Source of the DNA: Candidatus Gastranaerophilales bacterium
GTDB lineage: Bacteria > Cyanobacteriota > Vampirovibrionia > Gastranaerophilales > Gastranaerophilaceae
NCBI GenBank assembly: GCA_947589525.1
Contig: CANQAW010000120.1
Location: 1 to 5,554 of the forward strand
DNA length: 5,554 nucleotides
Reading direction: 5' to 3'
The notes below the pieces were generated by a model. That model ran no database searches, had not been told where the DNA came from, and was given only the letters and a program-made list of their open reading frames with translations. A program made the position numbers and the translations under genes. Shown here piece by piece: positions 1 to 5,554 of this stretch; within the stretch, counting starts at the first letter, position 1, and the number at the start of each line of letters is the position of its first letter.

Positions 1-272
1 TTTTGGGAGTCAATTTTAACTTTGGTTAAATGAGGGTCTTGGTTAACTCCGGCACTTGCACAAACAAATACATCTTTTCTTTTGATATTCGAATAAGTTA
101 TACCCTCAATTAAAGCGCTATAGGCTTCAATAGTCGCTTCAATATCAAAGAACCTGCATCCTATTGAACTATACAGTGCACAAAGGTTTTTAATTTCTGT
201 ATAGTTTTGATTATTAGCACCTAAAACAAGTTTAAAACAATTTTTATTTTCTAAAAATTCGGATAATTCCAT
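1..272 (-). CDS. LdpA-like Fe-S protein, N-terminal part (3' end beyond window)
   Basis: Reading leftward from ATG at 272-270, the window gives 90 codons, opening MELSEFLENKNCFKLVLGAN and running into the left edge without a stop. An in-frame TAA (284-282) lies four codons upstream, so this ATG is the first possible one. The pattern CFKLVLGANNQ, then IKNLCALYSSIGCRFFDIEA, then DPHLTKVKID matches my memory of the N-terminus of cyanobacterial LdpA (FKLICGAS..Q, IRNLA..YT.AGADCIDVAA, DPHFRKA.FD). LdpA is a roughly 350-residue iron-sulfur protein known in Synechococcus as a redox/light input to the circadian clock. Its ferredoxin-type cysteines would lie in the missing part, so Fe-S binding cannot be checked here. 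No Shine-Dalgarno is visible. The gene follows the M16 protease by 34 nt and is probably co-transcribed with it. The family call comes from recalled motifs, not an alignment, and a clock role in this organism is not implied. Confidence 0.72.
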   Translation of the reverse strand, partial: MELSEFLENKNCFKLVLGANNQNYTEIKNLCALYSSIGCRFFDIEATIEAYSALIEGITYSNIKRKDVFVCASAGVNQDPHLTKVKIDSQ

Positions 273-306
273 ATAATAATTTTATAATAAAAATTTAATA
301 TAAAAT

Positions 307-3174
307 CTATGCTTGAACAATTTCGCCCTGTGTTTTTAAATAAGGCATTTGAGAATCTATGGTATCGGGACTTGCAAGAATTGAAATTGTAGGATTATAA
401 GAAAAAACAAATTTTGCGGTGTTTAAGATATCTTCCTTTGTAACGTTATCAATTGCTTCAAGATATTTATCTATTCTTTTAATTCCAAACGGCTCCTGCA
501 TATTCATTAAAATTAAATCGTTTTTGCTTAAAGGATTTTGGAATTGTCCGATTAATTTTTGTTTTAGCATCATTTTAGCACTCTTTAGCTCTTCATCGCT
601 TACTAATTCATTTTTTAAAAGATTTGTATGCTTTTCAAAACCCTTAAGTGATTTTTCGACATTGTCGAAAGAAATAACATTCGAATTTTTGTCATCGGTC
701 GTCGTTGCGATAGACAGGGTTATTACACCTGTATTTTCAAATTGTTTAATGTTTGAAGAAACGCTGTATGCAAGATGTTCATTTGACCTTAAGTCGCTGA
801 ATAAACGAGAATTTGCGCTTGCTCCCAGTATTGCATTTAAAAGTTCAAATTTTGCTTCGTCTTCAACATTTCCGGACAGAGGAAATTGATATGATTTATA
901 GATTTGCGCCTGATTTAAATCATCCGTATCAACAACAATTTGAGTTTTCGGATTTTCTTGGAATATAGGCGTCAGCTTTCTGATATGTTCTTTAAATTTA
1001 ATTTTTTGATTTTGATGAAAATCAATTGTCTGTTGTTTTAATTGAGGATATTTTTGAATTGGCAGAGTAGCGCTAAAATTGGAAGAAGCATGTTTTAACA
1101 GCTCTCTGTAAAATTCTTTAACGTCATCCAGCGTCAGCGAGTCAATCTGCGCCAACATTTGATTTTTTGTAGGGAAAAATCCCGGATAAATTTTATCTAA
1201 CAGGTTTGAACCCGCATCTTTTTGGCTTGCTATTAAATTTTCTTTAACAAATTTTTTCGCAGTGTCAAAATCGCTTTGGGTAAGCTTCGGATGATATAAA
1301 AGTTCTTTTATAAGCTCAAGGGTTTTTTGAGAATCTTCGGGAGCGCAATTTGCGTATATATCAATACTTTTTCCGTAAACTTCGACAACTGCGTCAATTC
1401 CGTTTAATTCTTTGTATCTTTCAACTTCATCCTGATTTTTATATTCCGAGCCTTTTTGAAACATATAAGCCAAAACAGCGGGAATGTTAGGATTTTTAGG
1501 TTTTATGGGGGGAGTATCAACGCTCCATGAATAAACACACAAATCGGAATTTGAATTATTTATCGCAAGATGCGTGTTATTGGGCATTAAATATTCCTGC
1601 GTATCTTTTGTTGAAATGTCACCGCTTCCGCAGAAGGAAACAGGGTTTTGTTTTAGAGAATATTTAGACTTTTCATAATTGTTTTTAATATCTTGTTCTT
1701 TTACGCTTGTAGGATGAACAACAACCATGGAAACTTTATTTAAATCAAAATATTTTTTTGCAAAATTCCTTATATCTTCTTTGGTTATTGAATTTGCAAT
1801 ATTTGTATATTGGCTAAACAATTCTTGAGTATTATTCATCAAGCTCATGCCGAGCAAATCGCACAGTTGAGTGCTGTCTTGCATGGAAATTAATTTTGAT
1901 TTTTCCATATATTTTTTCAAAGCCGATAAATCCTCGTCCGATATAAGATTGTTTTGAAGATTTAATATACTGTCCCAAAATATATCTATTCCTTTTTGTT
2001 CGTCGTTCGGATTAACCGTTATTAAAGACATTAGCGCATAAGGGTTCGTATCGTTTAAAGAGACTTTTTTATATGCAAAATCATATCCGGCATTTATCTT
2101 TTCAAGATTTTTTTTCAAATCTGATGTGGAACATTGGCTCAGATAATAATTAACCATATCGGCAATAACAAAATCTTTTGCATCAATCGCACGAGGACCG
2201 CAAAAAGCAAGTACTACATCCGTTGTGTTTGTTTTAGAGCTTCTTATGTCAATTCTTTTTGAATTTTGTATGGGGTTAATTTGTTCAAAATGTTTTTGAT
2301 AATTCTTAGGCAGAATTGTAAAATTTTTCGATATTAAATCTATTGTTTGAGCTGTATCAACATCACCCACAACAACGGTATACAAATCTTTCGGGTCATA
2401 ATATATTTCATGATGTCTTTGTAAATCACCTGAGGTTAAAGCTTGAACCGTTTTAATTGAACCTGCCACCAAATCGTCGGAATTTGATTGAATTTGAAAA
2501 AGGTTTCTTATGGCCTTGTCAAAAGCCATGGAATAAATATTGTCATTGCACATTGAAATTTCGGAACAAACTGCATTTTTTTCCGATTGAAGTGCTTCGG
2601 CGGTGTTTTTAGGATTTGTTATCATATCCCCTTGAATTTCAAGCGCTTTTTTATAATCATTGTTTTCAAAATAAGGAGCTTGAATATAATAATCGGTCTG
2701 AGCATAATCTGTTGAAGCATTTGTACTTGCGCCCATTAAACCCGTAAGCTTAAAAACGTCTCCATCTTTAAGATTTTGCGCACCTTTAAAGAGCATGTGC
2801 TCTTCCATGTGACTTATGCCTCGAATACTATCCGTTTCGTTCATTGAACCAGCATCAAGAAAAGTCTTAATAATGGTGGCTTGATTTTTTCTTGGCATTA
2901 TAGCAACCGTCTGGTCGTTTTTAAGTCGATATATATGAACCTTCTCGCCTGTCGGAGAAGTTATTGCTTTTATATAACAGTAATCGTTATTTGAAAAATT
3001 AGGTTGAAACAAAGGATTATTGTAGGGATACTGCAGATTTTGATTATAAAAACTTGCGTCAAAAGGATTTTGAGCATAGCAAGGCACAAAAGAAATATTT
3101 TGCACATAAGGCAGGGCTTGACTGTTACAATAAACACTTTGAGCTATATAAGGATTTATATATTGAAAAGACAT
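307..3174 (-). CDS. M16 family zinc metalloprotease, two-half (pitrilysin/insulinase-like) form
   Basis: This 955-residue protein is a complete M16 peptidase, which degrades peptides or unfolded proteins inside a closed two-bowl chamber. The inverted zinc motif HxxEH is H122-M-E-E125-H126. EKNAVCSE (E198, E205) corresponds to pitrilysin ERNAVNAE, making E205 the third zinc ligand. The fold repeats: catalytic domain about 67-225, second domain about 240-480, linker about 490-530, then a second half at about 530-690 and 745-930. In the second half the HxxEH positions are A566, A569 and Y570, so it is non-catalytic. LRSNEHLAY keeps R796 and Y803, equivalent to the substrate-binding Arg/Tyr pair of insulysin. 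The length fits long M16 enzymes. There is no signal peptide or membrane segment; residues 1-65 are an odd Asn/Gln/Tyr/Pro/Phe-rich head. The start is supported by AGGGA 5 nt upstream; the stop is TAG. The substrate is unknown. Confidence 0.93.
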   Translation of the reverse strand: MSFQYINPYIAQSVYCNSQALPYVQNISFVPCYAQNPFDASFYNQNLQYPYNNPLFQPNFSNNDYCYIKAITSPTGEKVHIYRLKNDQTVAIMPRKNQATIIKTFLDAGSMNETDSIRGISHMEEHMLFKGAQNLKDGDVFKLTGLMGASTNASTDYAQTDYYIQAPYFENNDYKKALEIQGDMITNPKNTAEALQSEKNAVCSEISMCNDNIYSMAFDKAIRNLFQIQSNSDDLVAGSIKTVQALTSGDLQRHHEIYYDPKDLYTVVVGDVDTAQTIDLISKNFTILPKNYQKHFEQINPIQNSKRIDIRSSKTNTTDVVLAFCGPRAIDAKDFVIADMVNYYLSQCSTSDLKKNLEKINAGYDFAYKKVSLNDTNPYALMSLITVNPNDEQKGIDIFWDSILNLQNNLISDEDLSALKKYMEKSKLISMQDSTQLCDLLGMSLMNNTQELFSQYTNIANSITKEDIRNFAKKYFDLNKVSMVVVHPTSVKEQDIKNNYEKSKYSLKQNPVSFCGSGDISTKDTQEYLMPNNTHLAINNSNSDLCVYSWSVDTPPIKPKNPNIPAVLAYMFQKGSEYKNQDEVERYKELNGIDAVVEVYGKSIDIYANCAPEDSQKTLELIKELLYHPKLTQSDFDTAKKFVKENLIASQKDAGSNLLDKIYPGFFPTKNQMLAQIDSLTLDDVKEFYRELLKHASSNFSATLPIQKYPQLKQQTIDFHQNQKIKFKEHIRKLTPIFQENPKTQIVVDTDDLNQAQIYKSYQFPLSGNVEDEAKFELLNAILGASANSRLFSDLRSNEHLAYSVSSNIKQFENTGVITLSIATTTDDKNSNVISFDNVEKSLKGFEKHTNLLKNELVSDEELKSAKMMLKQKLIGQFQNPLSKNDLILMNMQEPFGIKRIDKYLEAIDNVTKEDILNTAKFVFSYNPTISILASPDTIDSQMPYLKTQGEIVQA

Positions 3175-3179
3175 TAAGT

Positions 3180-3184
3180 TCCCT
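3180..3184 (-). promoter_or_regulatory. Ribosome binding site of the M16 protease gene
   Basis: On the minus strand AGGGA lies 5 nt before the ATG at 3174-3172. It supports this start and therefore the view that the low-complexity head is really translated. Further upstream, GATAAT and TATATAG are possible -10 elements, but none has a convincing -35 partner at 16-18 nt, so no minus-strand promoter is called. Confidence 0.6.
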
Positions 3185-3228
3185 AAAAACTATCTATATA
3201 TTATCTTAAAACAAAAAATTAATAAAAA

Positions 3229-3261
3229 TTGTCACAAAACCCTCACAAAATTTTACAAAAT
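3229..3261. promoter_or_regulatory. Three phased direct repeats, candidate response-regulator operator
   Basis: TCACAAAA occurs at 3232-3239 and again at 3243-3250, exactly 11 bp on, followed by TTACAAAA at 3253-3260, 10 bp further. The copies thus fall on one face of the helix. The first unit, TTGTCACAAAA, resembles a half-site of the E. coli PhoB (Pho box) consensus, and OmpR/PhoB-family regulators generally bind 10-11-bp direct repeats. The last copy covers the -35 position of the plus-strand promoter and ends 12 bp before its -10, an arrangement typical of activation by this family. The array also sits 54 bp upstream of the protease start on the other strand. The repeats are seen directly. 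The regulator class is inferred, and coincidence in AT-rich DNA remains possible. Confidence 0.45.
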
Positions 3262-3278
3262 AAATTATTTTATATTAT
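3252..3278 (+). promoter_or_regulatory. Putative sigma-70-type promoter of the HgdA-related gene
   Basis: TTTACA (3252-3257, five of six to TTGACA) is followed 15 bp later by TATTAT (3273-3278, five of six to TATAAT). The short spacer makes it a weak promoter by itself, which would suit dependence on an activator bound to the phased repeats that overlap the -35. Transcription would start near 3285, leaving a leader of about 20 nt. DNA this AT-rich gives many chance -10 matches. Confidence 0.4.
3257..3271. repeat. Perfect 7-bp inverted repeat between -35 and -10
   Basis: AAAATAA (3257-3263) and TTATTTT (3265-3271) are exact reverse complements around a single central base. The arms contain only A and T and the loop is too short for an RNA hairpin, so a small dimeric-protein operator is the only likely role. 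Chance is quite plausible at this base composition. Confidence 0.25.
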
Positions 3279-3290
3279 GATTAGTACACA

Positions 3291-3295
3291 AAGGA
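3291..3295 (+). promoter_or_regulatory. Ribosome binding site of the HgdA-related gene
   Basis: AAGGA precedes the ATG at 3306 by 10 nt, slightly longer than the usual 5-9 nt. It is the only purine-rich site near this start, and the protein that follows begins with the family's typical IGIPKA motif within the first 12 residues, so the start is secure. Confidence 0.6.
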
Positions 3296-3305
3296 TTTAA
3301 GAACC

Positions 3306-4343
3306 ATGGAAGATAAAAAAATTATAGGTATTCCGAAAGCCATGTCGTATTATAACTATTTTCCTTTCTGGTACGGCTTTTTAAATAAATTGGGCATTGA
3401 AATAGTTCTGTCGGGTGCAACAACAAAAAAAACCGTATCACAGGGCGCAAGTCTGGTGGTTACGGAAACATGCCTACCCATAAAAATTTATGTCGGACAT
3501 GTTCTGGAATTAATCGAAAAGGGAGTTAAAAATATTTTTGTTCCTTCCATTCAATCCATAGCGCCAAAAATCTACAATTGTTCTAAAATCAGAGGTCTTC
3601 CCGATTTAATAAGAAACGTTGTTAAGGGAGATTACAGAATAATTGAAGCAACTTTAGATAAATCCGAAAAAAATAATGATTTAATAGACTTCTTAAAAGA
3701 AATTGCGCAGTATTACGGCATAAAAGATATTGAAGTAATAAAAGAAGCTCAAAACAGCGGTTTTATTGTTCAAAATAACTTTAATACAATGGTTCAAAAC
3801 GGTCTTGGTTTTGATGAAGCATTAAAGTACGCAAAAGAAGGACAGGTAATAATCCCGCCAAAAAAAGAACAAAAACCCATCAGTATTGCGTTGATTGGTC
3901 ATGGCTATAATATATATGACAAACATTCTTCGATGGATATTATAAAAAAACTTGAAAAACTTGATGTAAGAGTATATTGCGCATATCAATTAACAAGAGA
4001 ACAATTAAAAGGCGGAATGGACAGCCTTAATTCCACTCTCTACTGGGCAAATCAACATGAAATGACGGGCTGTGCCGGTCACTATCTTCAGGATGATAAA
4101 ATTGACGGAATAATTACTTTGACGGCATTTGGATGCGGACCTGACAGCTTAATGGTTGAAGACATCAGAAGAAAAGCAAAATTATACTCCAAAGCACATT
4201 TAAATCTGACGATAGATGAACATACGGGAGAAGCAGGTTTCATAACAAGAATTGAAGCTTTTTGCGATATGCTGTACAGAAATAAAAGAGCACAGCTTGC
4301 AAAAAACAGGAAAAAAGAAGATAAAATATTATCAAGAATTTAA
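3306..4343 (+). CDS. HgdA-related / DUF2229 (COG3580-type) CoA-activase-associated protein
   Basis: This 345-residue protein belongs to the family annotated as acyl-CoA dehydratase activase-related or DUF2229, related to 2-hydroxyacyl-CoA dehydratase subunits. Family signatures in order are IGIPKAMSYYNYFPFW (7-22), ETCLPIK with GH (54-65), NCSKIRGLPDLIR (91-103), GHGYNIYD (198-205), AFGCGPDSLMVEDIRRK (274-290) and LTIDEHTGEAGFITRIEAF (301-319). C56, C92 and C277 lie in these motifs and are the likely Fe-S ligands; C256 (GCAGH) is another candidate. It is soluble, with no signal peptide and a Lys/Arg-rich tail. Related proteins are often fused to, or encoded beside, a BadF/HgdC-type ATPase; no such partner is in this window, so substrate and reaction are unknown. 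It has its own promoter region, is divergent from the protease, and its stop overlaps that of convergent ispF by 4 nt. Confidence 0.85.
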   Translation: MEDKKIIGIPKAMSYYNYFPFWYGFLNKLGIEIVLSGATTKKTVSQGASLVVTETCLPIKIYVGHVLELIEKGVKNIFVPSIQSIAPKIYNCSKIRGLPDLIRNVVKGDYRIIEATLDKSEKNNDLIDFLKEIAQYYGIKDIEVIKEAQNSGFIVQNNFNTMVQNGLGFDEALKYAKEGQVIIPPKKEQKPISIALIGHGYNIYDKHSSMDIIKKLEKLDVRVYCAYQLTREQLKGGMDSLNSTLYWANQHEMTGCAGHYLQDDKIDGIITLTAFGCGPDSLMVEDIRRKAKLYSKAHLNLTIDEHTGEAGFITRIEAFCDMLYRNKRAQLAKNRKKEDKILSRI

Positions 4344-4816
4344 TTTATTTCCTCAATTAAAACAACGGCATTTGTTGAAATGCCCTGACATTTTCCGACT
4401 GCATCCAATTGTTCGTTTGTTTTAGCTTTAATTGAAATTTGATTTAGTTCAATATTGCAGGCACGGGCAATATTTTCTCTCATTATATCAATATAGCCCG
4501 ATAGTTTTGGTTTTTGGCAAATAATATTTGAATCAATGTTTACGATTTTATATTTTTGCGATTTTAAAATAGCACATGTCTGTTTTAAAAGTTCTATACT
4601 GTTTGCGTTTTTATATTTTTCGTCACTGTCTGGAAAATGATAGCCGATATCTCTGAGTGCCAGTGCGCCAAAGATGGCGTCAATTACCGAATGAACAAGA
4701 ACATCTCCGTCGCTGTGTGCTAAAAGACCCGCTTCGTAATCTATTTCCACTCCGCCCAGTATTAATTTTTCGCCTTTGACTAATTTATGAATGTCATAAC
4801 CCGTGCCTATTCGCAT
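4340..4816 (-). CDS. ispF: 2-C-methyl-D-erythritol 2,4-cyclodiphosphate synthase
   Basis: IspF converts CDP-methylerythritol 2-phosphate to methylerythritol 2,4-cyclodiphosphate with release of CMP, the fifth step of the MEP isoprenoid pathway, as a cytosolic homotrimer. The 158 residues align with E. coli numbering almost without gaps. Zinc ligands D8, H10 (GTGYDIH) and H42 (AHSDGDVLVH, 33-42) are present, as are D56 and D63 (DIGYHFPD) and the CDP-site K132-T133-N134-E135 (KAKTNE). The family's C-terminal GRGEG motif reads GKCQG here (K142, C143, Q144), the one clear departure. The start overlaps the end of the upstream HAD gene by 10 nt with GAAAGA 8 nt before the ATG, suggesting translational coupling. 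The stop TAA (4342-4340) interlocks with that of the convergent gene. Length and catalytic residues indicate a working enzyme. Confidence 0.97.
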   Translation of the reverse strand: MRIGTGYDIHKLVKGEKLILGGVEIDYEAGLLAHSDGDVLVHSVIDAIFGALALRDIGYHFPDSDEKYKNANSIELLKQTCAILKSQKYKIVNIDSNIICQKPKLSGYIDIMRENIARACNIELNQISIKAKTNEQLDAVGKCQGISTNAVVLIEEIN

Positions 4817-5554
4817 AATACAAATCTTTCTATTAAATCACACAATTCGTCGCTATCTACACTTTCACATTTATAATCAGCAATTTGGTACAATTTTTCA
4901 CTGTTATGTCCGACACAAACCTTAATTCCCGCTTTTTTTAACATGTCTATATCGTTATCCTGATCGCCCGAGGCAAGCGTTTGACTTGTTTCCAGATTAT
5001 AGTATTTTTTTAAAAAGTTAAGCGCATTTCCTTTTGAAGCTTTGATATCGTTGATTTCAAGATATTTTGACGAGCTTTGAACAATAGTTAAAATGTTTTT
5101 ATATTTTTCTTTTAATTCTTTTTTAATTGAGTTCATTAAATTTTTATCTTCAATAACGCATAGTATTTTAGGCACGCATTCAGGCTCAATTTCATCAAAA
5201 TTTTTAACGCGGTATGTTGTACCTCTTCCGCTGCAATATTCATGCATTATCTTTTTGTCATCTTTTTCTATATATAAAACATCATTATTGTATAAATGAG
5301 TATGAATTTTTTTCTTTCTTAGAAAATTAATTATTTCATAAACCAAATCATTCTTGATAGGAGCTTGCCAGAGGATTTTATCCTTTAATCTGACTTGCGC
5401 CCCCTGATAACACACAACGGGATTTTTAATTTTAAATTCGGAAGCAACAAAATCCGCCCCTTGAAACATTCTTCCCGTTGCAAGAATTAATTTTGAATCG
5501 GACAAATTCATCCTGTTTATTGTATCGGTCATTCTTGAAGTAACGGAACCGTCA
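4807..5554 (-). CDS. Cof-type HAD-IIB family phosphatase (5' end beyond window)
   Basis: The frame stays open to the right edge. An internal ATG at 5532-5530 could be taken as the start, but the codons before it read DGSVTSR. That is the tail of HAD motif I (DxDG[ST]), so the real start is a few codons beyond 5554 and the nucleophile Asp lies just outside; the second Asp is at 5553-5551. Numbering from the internal Met, motif II is LATGR (17-21), the motif III lysine is in ASKG (K167) and motif IV is GDQDND (189-194). A C2-type cap lies between, about 38-160. This is the layout of cytosolic Cof/YbjI-like sugar-phosphate or cofactor phosphatases of about 260 residues. The usual NGA of the family reads QGA (44-46). 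The substrate cannot be deduced. The gene overlaps ispF downstream and is probably co-transcribed with it, but a role in isoprenoid synthesis is unproven. The stop is TAG. Confidence 0.9.
   Translation of the reverse strand, partial: DGSVTSRMTDTINRMNLSDSKLILATGRMFQGADFVASEFKIKNPVVCYQGAQVRLKDKILWQAPIKNDLVYEIINFLRKKKIHTHLYNNDVLYIEKDDKKIMHEYCSGRGTTYRVKNFDEIEPECVPKILCVIEDKNLMNSIKKELKEKYKNILTIVQSSSKYLEINDIKASKGNALNFLKKYYNLETSQTLASGDQDNDIDMLKKAGIKVCVGHNSEKLYQIADYKCESVDSDELCDLIERFVLCE
4825..4830 (-). promoter_or_regulatory. Ribosome binding site of ispF, inside the HAD gene
   Basis: GAAAGA on the minus strand ends 8 nt before the ispF ATG (4816-4814), within the last codons of the HAD gene. It is a partial Shine-Dalgarno match, consistent with ribosomes finishing the HAD gene re-initiating on ispF. 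Confidence 0.4.

Noticed and set aside
419..889. Plus-strand open frame of 156 codons opposite the protease gene
   Set aside because: It lies wholly inside the well-supported M16 gene, its Phe/Ser/Leu-rich translation is typical of the antisense of AT-rich coding DNA, and it shows no domain motifs.
1612..1659. NPVSFCGSGD segment in the linker between the protease halves as a sorting tag or second start
   Set aside because: It looks like an ordinary flexible inter-domain linker; the frame is continuous and there is nothing to tie it to a known sorting motif.
3175..3228. A minus-strand sigma-70 promoter for the protease gene
   Set aside because: Several -10-like stretches exist (GATAAT, TATATAG), but possible -35 boxes such as GTGACA sit 21 nt or more away, so no pair is convincing.
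4300..4400. A rho-independent terminator between the convergent genes
   Set aside because: There is no intergenic space and I found no GC-rich hairpin followed by a T-run on either strand.
5093..5299. Plus-strand open frame of 68 codons opposite the HAD gene
   Set aside because: It is antisense to the HAD cap domain, with a Phe/Leu/Ser-rich translation expected from reversed Lys/Glu/Asn codons and no independent support.
1..5554. tRNA, rRNA, riboswitch, CRISPR array or insertion sequence
   Set aside because: Almost the whole window is accounted for by protein genes. The gaps (34 and 131 nt) contain no cloverleaf, regular spacer-repeat pattern, transposase fragment or terminal inverted repeats.

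Overview
The window is AT-rich (about one-third GC in the genes, about 20% in the one sizeable intergenic gap). It carries five protein-coding genes packed almost end to end, two of them cut by the window edges. No RNA genes, mobile elements or CRISPR arrays were seen. The best guess for the source is a non-photosynthetic relative of cyanobacteria (Melainabacteria/Vampirovibrionia, probably a gut-type Gastranaerophilales). This rests on the partial gene at the left edge, which reads like the N-terminus of the cyanobacterial Fe-S protein LdpA, found beside a MEP-pathway gene and an anaerobe-type CoA-dehydratase-like protein in a low-GC genome. The taxonomic call is an inference.

Layout from left to right: (1) 1-272, minus strand, N-terminal 90 residues of an LdpA-like protein. 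(2) 307-3174, minus strand, a complete 955-residue M16 (pitrilysin/insulinase-type) zinc metalloprotease with an unusual charge-poor Asn/Gln/Tyr-rich head. It lies 34 nt upstream of the LdpA-like gene and is probably co-transcribed with it. (3) 3175-3305, a 131-nt divergent control region with three helically phased TCACAAAA-type direct repeats, a plausible forward promoter, an inverted repeat and a Shine-Dalgarno site for each flanking gene. (4) 3306-4343, plus strand, a 345-residue member of the HgdA-related/DUF2229 (COG3580-type) family of probable Fe-S proteins. (5) 4340-4816, minus strand, ispF of the MEP isoprenoid pathway, meeting gene 4 tail to tail so that their stop codons share TTAA. 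(6) 4807-5554, minus strand, most of a Cof-type HAD phosphatase that overlaps the start of ispF by 10 nt. Its real start lies beyond the right edge.

There are therefore two minus-strand units (HAD-ispF and M16-ldpA-like) with one plus-strand gene between them, divergent from the protease and convergent with ispF. Apart from probable HAD-ispF translational coupling, nothing shows that these genes serve one pathway. The items most worth following up are the LdpA-like protein in an apparently non-photosynthetic setting, the PhoB-like repeat array in the divergent promoter, the low-complexity head of the protease, and the substitutions in the usually conserved C-terminal motif of IspF.
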